Source: Desulfobacterales bacterium
GTDB taxonomy: Bacteria > Desulfobacterota > Desulfobacteria > Desulfobacterales > JAFDCJ01
NCBI GenBank assembly: GCA_020345785.1
Contig: CP070771.1
Coordinates: 1,450,297 to 1,456,227, forward strand
Length of the DNA stretch: 5,931 nucleotides
Reading direction: 5' to 3'
Positions 1 through 5,908 of the stretch are shown here, in pieces. Every line of letters starts with the position of its first letter. Position 1 is the first letter of the stretch. The notes beneath the pieces are model-generated. The model saw nothing but the letters and a program-made list of their open reading frames with translations. It was not told the origin of the DNA and did no database searches. The translations under genes were made by a program, and so were the position numbers.

Positions 1-42
1 TAAAGGATAAAGGTTAAAGGTTGGAGGTTGGAGGCAAAGGGA
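1..42. repeat. Degenerate 7-bp tandem repeat
   Basis: Six consecutive 7-nt units fit in register: TAAAGGA, TAAAGGT, TAAAGGT, then TGGAGGT, TGGAGGC and AAAGGGA. The first three are near-identical and the later ones drift by one or two bases. The array touches the window edge, so more copies may lie to the left. It is followed at 46-55 by the perfect 10-bp palindrome GAAGCGCTTC. No function is visible. It resembles the low-complexity intergenic repeats common in some environmental Desulfobacterota genomes, which is a recollection and not a search result. Confidence 0.6.
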
Positions 43-97
43 AGAGAAGCGCTTCGCTTGAGGTGAATAAATACTTATGACTAAGGTTAAGAATATC

Positions 98-126
98 TTT
101 ATACCCATAAACCAACACAATATAAC
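98..126 (+). promoter_or_regulatory. Possible sigma-70-type promoter for the E1 beta-E2 genes
   Basis: TTTATA (98-103) and TATAAC (121-126) are separated by 17 nt and match the -35 and -10 consensus at 4/6 and 5/6 positions. Transcription would begin near 132-134 and leave a leader of about 20 nt containing the Shine-Dalgarno GAGGG (142-146). The surroundings are AT-rich, so a chance match is quite possible. If the E1 alpha gene lies upstream and is cotranscribed, this would be an internal promoter. Confidence 0.25.
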
Positions 127-153
127 CATTTAGTATGAATCGAGGGCAAGGCC

Positions 154-1134
154 ATGAGAGAAATTACTTATGCGGAGGCCTTAAACGAGGCTTTGCGGAT
201 CTGCTTAACCGAAGATGAAAGGGTCGTGCTGTTGGGTGAAGACATCGGCCGTTACGGCGGCATCTTCCAGGTCACCAAAGGCCTGCAGGAAGAATTCGGG
301 CCGGAGCGGGTAGTGGATACACCCATTTCAGAAGCCGGATTTGTGGGAGCCGGTGTGGGGGCAGCCCTGACCGGCATGCGGCCGGTTGTGGAAATCATGT
401 TTATCGATTTTACCACGGTATGCATGGATATGATCGTCAATCAAATGGCCAAAATGCATTACATGTTCGGCGGCAAGGGCCGCGTACCCATGGTGTTGCG
501 AATCAATATCGGCGCCGGCCGCGGTGCGGCCGCCCAGCACTCCCAAAGTTTTCACTCCTTCTTCATGCATATGCCGGGACTTTATGTGGCGATCCCGGCC
601 ACACCGTATGATGCCAAAGGTCTCCTGATTGAAGCGATTAAAAATGAAAATCCGGTGGTATTTGTCGAACACAAGCGGCTGTATGTTACCAAGGGACATG
701 TACCCGAAGAAAGTTACCGCATACCGTTCGGCCAGGCCGAGGTCAGACGCGAAGGCACGGATGTCACCGTGGTGGCCACCCATGCGATGGTCATCGCGGC
801 GCTGGAAGCCGCCGAAGAAGCCGCCGCTGACGGCATCGATGTAGAAGTGGTGGATCCGCGCACGCTGACCCCATTGGACAAGGAGGCCATTTTACGTTCT
901 GTCAAGAAAACCGGGCGATTACTGATCGCGGATGAGGACAACAAAACCTGCGGGGTGGCGGCCGAGATATCCGCCATCGTCGCTGAAGAAGCCGTCTATT
1001 ATCTCAAGGCGCCGATTCTCAGAAATTGTTCACCGGACACCCCGGTTCCTTTCTCGCCGCCCTTGGAAAAGGCATACCTGTTCGGCAAAGACCGGCTGCT
1101 CGAGTCCATCCGTCACTTGACGACCTACGCTTGA
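154..1134 (+). CDS. 2-oxoacid dehydrogenase E1 component, beta subunit (pyruvate/acetoin/branched-chain type)
   Basis: This is the beta subunit of a heterotetrameric (alpha2beta2) ThDP-dependent E1, which decarboxylates a 2-oxoacid, or cleaves acetoin, and reductively acylates the lipoyl arm of E2. The 326 residues match the usual length of about 325-340. Visible hallmarks are GEDIGRYGG near residues 28-36, the TPISE motif with Glu60 (the position that contacts the ThDP aminopyrimidine in this family), the GAGRGAAAQHSQS segment at 120-132 with His129, and the C-terminal transketolase domain with VDPRTLTPLD from residue 233. The ATG at 154 is preceded by GAGGG at 142-146, 8 nt upstream, and gives the expected N-terminus (REITYAEALNEAL). 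The E2 gene starts 14 nt after its stop, so the two are almost certainly cotranscribed. No alpha subunit is in the window. Family assignment is firm; whether the substrate is pyruvate, acetoin or a branched-chain oxoacid cannot be read from the sequence, so no symbol is given. Confidence 0.95.
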   Translation: MREITYAEALNEALRICLTEDERVVLLGEDIGRYGGIFQVTKGLQEEFGPERVVDTPISEAGFVGAGVGAALTGMRPVVEIMFIDFTTVCMDMIVNQMAKMHYMFGGKGRVPMVLRINIGAGRGAAAQHSQSFHSFFMHMPGLYVAIPATPYDAKGLLIEAIKNENPVVFVEHKRLYVTKGHVPEESYRIPFGQAEVRREGTDVTVVATHAMVIAALEAAEEAAADGIDVEVVDPRTLTPLDKEAILRSVKKTGRLLIADEDNKTCGVAAEISAIVAEEAVYYLKAPILRNCSPDTPVPFSPPLEKAYLFGKDRLLESIRHLTTYA

Positions 1135-1135
1135 G

Positions 1136-1143
1136 AAAGGAGG
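1136..1143 (+). promoter_or_regulatory. Strong ribosome binding site deciding the GTG start of E2
   Basis: AAAGGAGG lies directly after the E1 beta stop codon (1132-1134) and 5 nt before the GTG at 1149. It decides the start, because the frame is open further upstream inside the E1 beta gene but has no comparable signal there. Its closeness to the stop suggests translational coupling of E1 beta and E2. Confidence 0.85.
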
Positions 1144-1148
1144 CATTT

Positions 1149-2492
1149 GTGGCCACTGAAATTGTTATCCCCATGCTCGGTATCACGGTCGAAAAGGGCA
1201 AAATCCTCGAATGGCTGAAAAATGAAGGAGACCCTGTCGAAAAAGGCGAGAGTATCTTCGTTGTCGAGGCGGATAAAGTGACCACCGAGGTCGAGTCACC
1301 GGCGTCCGGGATTCTGGCCAAAATTCTTTTACCCGAGGGTGTCGAAGTCCCGGTGTTAACCGTGGTCGGGGTCATTACCCGACCGGGAGAAGAAGTGCCG
1401 GCGAAATACCTGGCCGCGCCGGCAGCGGTCGCCGCGGCGGCACCTTCCGGTGCGGAAATTGCCGTTTCAACACCGCCGGCGCCCGAAACCGCACCCGCAG
1501 CCAGAGCCGGCGAGGGCGTCATCCGCATTGTCCCGGCGGCGCGCAAACTGGCCCAGGAAAAAGGGCTTGATCTGGGTGCCCTCACCGGTACCGGCCCCGA
1601 AGGTGTTATTCTCTTTAAGGATGTGCAGACCGCGGCAGCAAAGGCCGCTGAACCCGCCCCGAAGGTGTCTACCCTCGCCCGCCGCCATGCCGCCAGGGAG
1701 GGCGTCTCTTTGGCAGCAATACAGGGCACCGGTGTGCGCGGCCGGGTCATGCGCGCGGATGTCGAGCGTGTAATTCGGGAAGAGAGAGCGCCCCGGCTCG
1801 GCGGGGTCATTGCGATGGACACCATGCGGCAGGTGATTGCCCGCCGTTTGTCCGAGAGTGCATTCAGCGCGCCGCACGTCTATTTTTTCACAGACGTAAA
1901 AATGGATCCGCTGCTGGATTTCAGAAAACAAATACTTGCCGACTTTGAAGCCCGTTTTGGCGGGAATATCTCAATCAACGACTTTCTGATCAAAGCCGTT
2001 GCATTGAATATCGCTGATTTTCCGATTTTAAACGCCACCATTCGGGACAAAGAAATTCACATCCCCGCCGATATCAATATCAGCCTGGCGGTGGCACTGC
2101 CCGACGGGTTGATCGTGCCGGCGGTCGCGCGGGCGGATCACGCCGGCCTTGCGGAAATTGCCCGCCAGCGAACCGACCTGGTAAAGCGTGCACGAGCCGG
2201 AAAATTGACCATGGAGGAAATCGAACGCGGGACCTTTACCATTTCCAGCCTGGCGCAATACGACATCACCCAGTTTACCGCCATTATCAATCCGCCCCAA
2301 AGCGGGATTCTTGCGGTGGGCAAAACCCGGGAAGAGCTATATTTGTTGGACGGTGAAGTCGCCGGCCGCCAGGTGGCGACCTTCGGACTGGCAGTCGACC
2401 ACCGGATCATCGATGGCGTGGTGGCAGCGGAATTTTTACAGCACTTGAAACTCAAACTGGAAAAACCGGCGTTTACCTTTCTTCACCTGTAA
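1149..2492 (+). CDS. 2-oxoacid dehydrogenase E2 component (dihydrolipoamide acyltransferase) with two tandem subunit-binding domains
   Basis: This is the structural core of the complex: it carries the acyl group on a lipoyl-lysine and transfers it to CoA. The GTG start gives 447 residues and begins exactly at the lipoyl domain (ATEIVIPMLG). Domains in order: lipoyl domain at about 2-77 with the modified lysine predicted at Lys43 in EADKVT; an Ala/Pro-rich swinging linker at about 80-124; a first peripheral subunit-binding domain at about 126-160; a short linker; a second such domain at about 174-208; and the catalytic acyltransferase domain at about 217-447. The catalytic signature DHRIIDG is at 417-423, with His418 and Asp422. 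Most E2 proteins have one subunit-binding domain, so the tandem pair is unusual. Upstream frame extension into E1 beta is rejected because it would add unrelated residues before the lipoyl domain. The acyl specificity (acetyl or branched) is undetermined. Confidence 0.95.
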   Translation: MATEIVIPMLGITVEKGKILEWLKNEGDPVEKGESIFVVEADKVTTEVESPASGILAKILLPEGVEVPVLTVVGVITRPGEEVPAKYLAAPAAVAAAAPSGAEIAVSTPPAPETAPAARAGEGVIRIVPAARKLAQEKGLDLGALTGTGPEGVILFKDVQTAAAKAAEPAPKVSTLARRHAAREGVSLAAIQGTGVRGRVMRADVERVIREERAPRLGGVIAMDTMRQVIARRLSESAFSAPHVYFFTDVKMDPLLDFRKQILADFEARFGGNISINDFLIKAVALNIADFPILNATIRDKEIHIPADINISLAVALPDGLIVPAVARADHAGLAEIARQRTDLVKRARAGKLTMEEIERGTFTISSLAQYDITQFTAIINPPQSGILAVGKTREELYLLDGEVAGRQVATFGLAVDHRIIDGVVAAEFLQHLKLKLEKPAFTFLHL

Positions 2493-2557
2493 AGGCAACA
2501 GACAATGAAGCTCTTATAACCTAACCCGGACAAGCCGGAACGAATACGAAAAAATTA

Positions 2558-2637
2558 ATCACGAAAGCACGAAAGGACGAAAACACGAAAAAAGACAATA
2601 TAAATTTCGTGCTTTCTAGTTTTCGTGTTTTCGTGAT
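2558..2637. repeat. Long inverted repeat made of CACGAAAR octamers in the E2-E3 gap
   Basis: The left arm (2558-2590) and right arm (2605-2637) are each 33 nt and flank a 14-nt AT-rich spacer. Aligned by hand, 27 of 33 positions pair, and two of the six mismatches would be G:U in RNA. Each arm is itself a tandem run of about four 8-nt units: CACGAAAG/CACGAAAA-like on the left and their complement on the right. It takes up much of the 205-nt gap between the E2 stop and the E3 start. The transcript could form a large hairpin, but there is no GC-rich stem or U-tract, so a standard intrinsic terminator is unlikely. It may instead be a dispersed intergenic repeat, or may set E3 expression apart from E1/E2. 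Confidence 0.8.
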
Positions 2638-2697
2638 GAAAAAAAATCTTTTCATAAAATGCAAAGAAATCACAATTAAGAACCTAATTGAGGTGAC

Positions 2698-4110
2698 ATG
2701 TACGACCTGGCAATCATCGGCGGAGGACCCGGCGGTTATGTAGCAGCCATCACCGGGGCACAAAAGGGTCTCAAGGTTTTGCTGATCGAAAGAGATACCC
2801 TCGGCGGCAATTGTCTGGCTCGAGGATGCATTCCGACGAAAAGTCTTTATTATGACTCCAAACTTTTCAAAGCCGCCAGATCATCGCCGGTGCTGACCGG
2901 CACGGAAACGCTGTCCATCGACCCCCGAAAAATGAAGGCCCGCAAACAACAACTGGTGCAAACCCTCAGCAGCGGAATCGCGTCGGTCATTGGCAGCAAC
3001 GGCATAAAGATCGCAGCGGGAACGGGACAGCTGATATCTCCGGGCCGGCTGAGAATGGTCGCCCAAGACGGTACGATCTCGTTGTATGAGGCACACAACA
3101 TCATTCTGGCCACCGGATCCCGTCCGGCCGTTCCATCCTTTATCGAGGTGGACGGCCACCTGGTGCAAACCACGGACGAGGCGTTGGATGCAGAGGATAT
3201 CCCGCGCAACGTGATCATTATCGGAGGCGGGGTCATCGGTCTGGAAATGGCGGCAATCTACCTGAACCTGGGAGCGCAGGTAACCATTATCGAAATGCTG
3301 CCGGATATCATTTTGACCGAAGATCACGATATTCGCCGGGCCATGCGGCAATTGCTCGCCCGGGAAGGTGCCGCTGTTTTTCTAAAGGCGACGGTGCAGG
3401 AAGCGGTCCGGCAGGATAAACGCGTCGCCGTGAGGTTCAAGGATGAAATCGGCGGGATACACACCCTGCATGCGGATCGGCTCCTGATGGCCACCGGCCG
3501 CGCCCCGGTTCTCGATGGGATTGAGCCGGATCGACTGGGACTTGCCATGCAGGACGGTTTTGTCAAGGTCAATCACCGCTTTGAAACCAGTCTGGGTGGG
3601 GTGTATGCCATCGGCGACGTGGTCGGAGGGATGATGCTGGCCCATAAGGCATCAGCGGAGGCCGAAGCAGCGGTTGCCAACATCTCAGGCACGGACAAAA
3701 AGATCAGGCCCGAATGGATTCCCCGCTGTATCTGGGGCTTGGCTGAAATCGGGGCCGCAGGCCTGACCGAAGCGCAGGCTCGTCAGACCGGCCGCAACAT
3801 CAAGATCGGCAAGTTTCCGCACTCTGCCAGCGGCGCGGCCACAGCCCTGGGAAACCCAGACGGATTTACCAAAATTATCGGCGATGCGGACACCGGTGAG
3901 ATCCTGGGGGTTCACATTTTCGGTGAACATGCCACTGATTTGATCAGCGAGCCGGTGTCGGCCATGACCATGGAATCCGCCGTCGAAGATCTTTACGAAG
4001 CCGTCAAACCGCATCCAACGCTGAGTGAAACCGTCGGCGAAGCAGCGCGGGCCTGGAACAACCTGGCAATTCATTTGCCGGCATCCGGTACTCAAAAAAA
4101 AGAACGATGA
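2698..4110 (+). CDS. Dihydrolipoamide dehydrogenase (E3), FAD- and NAD-dependent
   Basis: This cytoplasmic flavoenzyme reoxidises the dihydrolipoyl arm of E2 and passes electrons through FAD and a redox disulfide to NAD+. At 470 residues it has the family's usual size and no extra lipoyl domain. Visible in order: FAD-binding GGGPGG at 8-13; the redox-active pair Cys39/Cys44 in GGNCLARGCIPTKS; NAD-binding GGGVIG at 176-181, with Glu199 at the end of the second strand, which favours NAD+ over NADP+; the ATGRAP segment; the second FAD motif YAIGD at 303-307 followed by LAHKA; and the catalytic HPTLSE with His439 and Glu444. All catalytic residues are present. The ATG at 2698 begins directly at the FAD fold and has GAGGTGA (2690-2696) just upstream. 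It lies downstream of E1 beta and E2 and presumably serves that complex, though E3 can be shared with other lipoyl systems such as glycine cleavage. Confidence 0.96.
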   Translation: MYDLAIIGGGPGGYVAAITGAQKGLKVLLIERDTLGGNCLARGCIPTKSLYYDSKLFKAARSSPVLTGTETLSIDPRKMKARKQQLVQTLSSGIASVIGSNGIKIAAGTGQLISPGRLRMVAQDGTISLYEAHNIILATGSRPAVPSFIEVDGHLVQTTDEALDAEDIPRNVIIIGGGVIGLEMAAIYLNLGAQVTIIEMLPDIILTEDHDIRRAMRQLLAREGAAVFLKATVQEAVRQDKRVAVRFKDEIGGIHTLHADRLLMATGRAPVLDGIEPDRLGLAMQDGFVKVNHRFETSLGGVYAIGDVVGGMMLAHKASAEAEAAVANISGTDKKIRPEWIPRCIWGLAEIGAAGLTEAQARQTGRNIKIGKFPHSASGAATALGNPDGFTKIIGDADTGEILGVHIFGEHATDLISEPVSAMTMESAVEDLYEAVKPHPTLSETVGEAARAWNNLAIHLPASGTQKKER

Positions 4111-4181
4111 CCAATGACTAATAAATAGTAAAAAGGCAAATGCCTGGTTTAATGAAAGTAGGTTGTTTAATTAAAAAATTT

Positions 4182-4245
4182 AAATTCCAAGCACCAAAAT
4201 TCAAATCCCAAACAAATTCCAATGACCAAAATTCAAAATTCAAAA
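4182..4245. repeat. Two-copy 32-bp AT-rich direct repeat
   Basis: Copies at 4182-4213 and 4214-4245 abut each other and agree at 26 of 32 positions by hand alignment. Shared blocks are AAATTCCAA (4182-4190 and 4214-4222) and ACCAAAATTCAAA (4193-4205 and 4225-4237), each exactly 32 nt apart. There is no spacer between copies, so it is not a CRISPR. It looks like the AATTCCAA-rich intergenic repeats I recall from environmental bacterial genomes. Function unknown. Confidence 0.75.
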
Positions 4246-4405
4246 CTTATAGAACAACCGCAGACATCGACTCAGTGACTGATATTTTTAAGCATTGGTA
4301 AGCCGGCAGAATTGATATCGTTTAAATTTCGTTATGTTAGGAGCATTTTCAGATAAACGGATTGCCTTTAGCTGAAACAGATGGTTGCTGCCGTGAAGAT
4401 GCAGT

Positions 4406-4439
4406 GAATCCAGGGAATCAGCGCTTGACTCCTGGATTC
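4406..4439. repeat. 34-bp imperfect palindrome (GAATCCAGG...CCTGGATTC)
   Basis: Perfect 9-nt arms GAATCCAGG (4406-4414) and CCTGGATTC (4431-4439) flank a 16-nt centre that contains AGCGCT, itself palindromic. The outer sequence resembles the CTGGATTCCGG type of dispersed palindromic repeat (REP-like) seen in many proteobacteria. It could form a hairpin, but no T-tract follows. It overlaps the weak TTGACT promoter element, so it could also be an operator; this is speculative. Confidence 0.5.
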
Positions 4440-4591
4440 CGGTATGAGAATAAAACATAAAGCGGTCTGCAAGAATCACTGCCTTTGGGCTCCGTGCCAA
4501 CAGGTGATTCAGAAATACAAGCCACAAAGGAGGTGAGAACAACTAAATAATTCTTTGATTGACAAACTGAGCTATGATGCCAACCCGCAGT

Positions 4592-4602
4592 AAAAAAGGA
4601 GG
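4592..4602 (+). promoter_or_regulatory. Ribosome binding site deciding the start of the binding protein
   Basis: AAAAAAGGAGG ends 7 nt before the ATG at 4610. An in-frame ATG at 4574 lies upstream of this site and would add 12 residues, but it has no Shine-Dalgarno of its own and would put polar residues ahead of a normal signal peptide. Confidence 0.85.
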
Positions 4603-4609
4603 CCAACCG

Positions 4610-5836
4610 ATGAATACAAAAAAATGCACGTGGATTGCACTAATAGCTGTCTTGGCAATTGTCCTGGCGGCCGGCCCGACCCCGGCAGCCAACCGTGATT
4701 TTAAAAAAGCCGACACCATTCGTTTCGGCTCCCTGGGACCGGTCCAATTGGTTCCGGGCATCGGTATTCACAATGCCGCAGAAATGGCGGTCGAGGAAAT
4801 CAATGCCGCCGGCGGAATAGACGGAAAAAAAATTGAGCTCTTCATCGGCGATACCGAAGGGAAGCCGGAGAAGGGCATCACCGCCTTGAAGAAACTCGTC
4901 CTGGAGGACAAAGTCGATGTCTTGTTTGGATGCTATTCCAGCGGCGTTGCCCTGGCCCTTCAGCCCTACCTGCCCAGATACAAAATCGTCTATGTTGCCA
5001 CCGGGACCGCGTCCATTGCACTGACCAACAACGTCAAAAACGACTACAAAAAGTACAAGTACTTTTTCCGGGACATGATCAATTCGGATGTCCGCCAGCA
5101 GCAATGGGCCACAAAATTCCTGAAGGAATTCGTTAATGGACAACTGGGCTTCACCAAATTTGCGATCCTTGCTGAAAATACGAAATGGGTGCAGGAATAC
5201 GGTCCCAATCTTAAAAAAGATCTCGAGGATGCCGGATTGGAAGTGGTCTTTTATGAAATGTTCGATGTCGATATCAAGGACTTCTCACCGACATTCGTCA
5301 AGATCAAATCTGCCGGTGCCCAATGGATTGCCCAGATTGTTAGCCACGCCGCCAGTATCCCGCTGAGCAAAGCCTGGCAGGATACCAAGGCCGCACCCAT
5401 GGGACTTTGCAATGTCGCTGCAATGGATTCCAAGTTCTGGGAAATGACCGGAGGCAAAACCCAGGGAGAGATAACCTATAACTTCATCGCCAGAGCACCG
5501 CTTACCGACAGGACCGTCCCCATGTGGGATAAATATGTCAACAAATACGGCACCAACCCGGTATACACCACCGGCTTTACCTACGACACCGTCTACATGC
5601 TGGCCGAGGTGATCAAACAGAAGAAATCACTTAAGTCGGAAGACATTATCGACGGTCTGGAAAATATCTCTTACAAGGGCGTGCTGCATCCGGAAATCGG
5701 CTTCGACAAACAGACCCATGACCTGCTCGAAGGCCGCTATGTGATGCCGATGGTTCAATGGCAGGCAGGCGGAAAACAGGTCGTGATCTGGCCTGATAGT
5801 TTCAAGACCGGCGAATATGTCCCGCCGTTCAAGTAG
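4610..5836 (+). CDS. Periplasmic substrate-binding protein of a branched-chain amino acid/amide-type ABC transporter
   Basis: This secreted solute receptor captures a small molecule and delivers it to an ABC importer. From the ATG at 4610 it has 408 residues. The N-terminus is a typical Sec signal: basic start (Lys4, Lys5), a hydrophobic core at about 8-21, and likely cleavage near residues 26-27 (TPAA). Cys6 lies before the hydrophobic core, so this is not a lipoprotein. The mature protein has the type I periplasmic-binding (Leu/Ile/Val-binding, Peripla_BP_6) pattern: IRFGSLGPVQ at the start, AVEEINAAGGIDG (Glu62-Glu63 onward), a GCYSSG ligand-loop candidate with Ser110/Ser111, a TGTAS stretch, and the second lobe from about 160. 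The substrate could be a branched-chain amino acid, amide, urea or aromatic acid; sequence alone does not settle this. Permease and ATPase genes are not in the window and may lie downstream beyond the hairpin at 5881-5908, a usual arrangement for receptors made in excess. Confidence 0.93.
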   Translation: MNTKKCTWIALIAVLAIVLAAGPTPAANRDFKKADTIRFGSLGPVQLVPGIGIHNAAEMAVEEINAAGGIDGKKIELFIGDTEGKPEKGITALKKLVLEDKVDVLFGCYSSGVALALQPYLPRYKIVYVATGTASIALTNNVKNDYKKYKYFFRDMINSDVRQQQWATKFLKEFVNGQLGFTKFAILAENTKWVQEYGPNLKKDLEDAGLEVVFYEMFDVDIKDFSPTFVKIKSAGAQWIAQIVSHAASIPLSKAWQDTKAAPMGLCNVAAMDSKFWEMTGGKTQGEITYNFIARAPLTDRTVPMWDKYVNKYGTNPVYTTGFTYDTVYMLAEVIKQKKSLKSEDIIDGLENISYKGVLHPEIGFDKQTHDLLEGRYVMPMVQWQAGGKQVVIWPDSFKTGEYVPPFK

Positions 5837-5880
5837 GATTCGCGTGTAAGTACTTCGAATGCCGCTGGAAAGCACTTGCG

Positions 5881-5908
5881 GCCCCGTTCCGCTCAAGCGG
5901 AACGGGGC
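5881..5908 (+). terminator. Strong GC-rich hairpin after the binding-protein gene, without a U-tract
   Basis: GCCCCGTTCCGC (5881-5892) and its perfect complement (5897-5908) form a 12-bp stem closed by a TCAA tetraloop, 44 nt after the stop codon. The 3' side continues TTGCTGTC rather than a run of T, so it is not a classic intrinsic terminator. It may act as a partial terminator or as a 3'-end mRNA stabiliser that keeps the receptor transcript abundant relative to any downstream transporter genes. Confidence 0.55.

Larger units (their letters stand above)
4111..4609. other. 499-nt non-coding gap between E3 and the binding-protein gene
   Basis: No convincing gene was found here on either strand. 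It holds, in order: a small AGGCA/TGCCT inverted repeat (4134-4145) that is too weak and lacks the T-tract of a terminator; the 32-bp direct repeat (4182-4245); the palindrome at 4406-4439; a possible but weak promoter, TTGACT (4425-4430) with AATAAA (4449-4454) 18 nt later; a 30-codon open frame (4444-4536) with no ribosome binding site; and the orphan Shine-Dalgarno AAAGGAGGTGA (4526-4536). The gap separates the dehydrogenase genes from the transporter gene, which is therefore likely to have its own promoter. Confidence 0.7.

Noticed and set aside
1026..1148. Upstream extension of the E2 frame to a TTG inside E1 beta
   Set aside because: The added residues overlap E1 beta and have no lipoyl-domain character, whereas the GTG at 1149 has a strong ribosome binding site and starts exactly at the domain.
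1019..1825. Long open frame (268 codons) on the - strand opposite E1 beta and E2
   Set aside because: It lies antisense to well-supported coding sequence, spans the E1 beta-E2 junction, has Ser/Arg/Pro/Ala-rich low-complexity content and matches no family I recognise. Such frames are expected opposite GC-rich codons.
2881..3351. Open frame (156 codons) on the - strand opposite E3
   Set aside because: It is fully inside the E3 gene, which has all its motifs, and its translation has no recognisable domain.
4134..4145. AGGCA/TGCCT hairpin as a terminator after E3
   Set aside because: The stem is 5 bp with a 2-nt loop and no T-run follows, so it is too weak to call.
4182..4245. CRISPR-like repeat
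   Set aside because: Only two imperfect copies are present, they abut with no spacer, and no cas gene is present.
4152..4301. 49-codon open frame on the + strand across the 32-bp direct repeat
   Set aside because: There is no Shine-Dalgarno sequence, and the Lys/Phe/Asn/Gln-rich product is just the translated low-complexity repeat.
4288..4542. Open frame (84 codons) on the - strand in the E3-transporter gap
   Set aside because: It runs through the 34-bp palindrome, shows no ribosome binding site that I can support, and its product is not recognisable.
4559..4578. TTGACA with TATGAT as a promoter for the binding-protein gene
   Set aside because: The hexamers look good but are only 8 nt apart, far short of the 16-18 nt needed.
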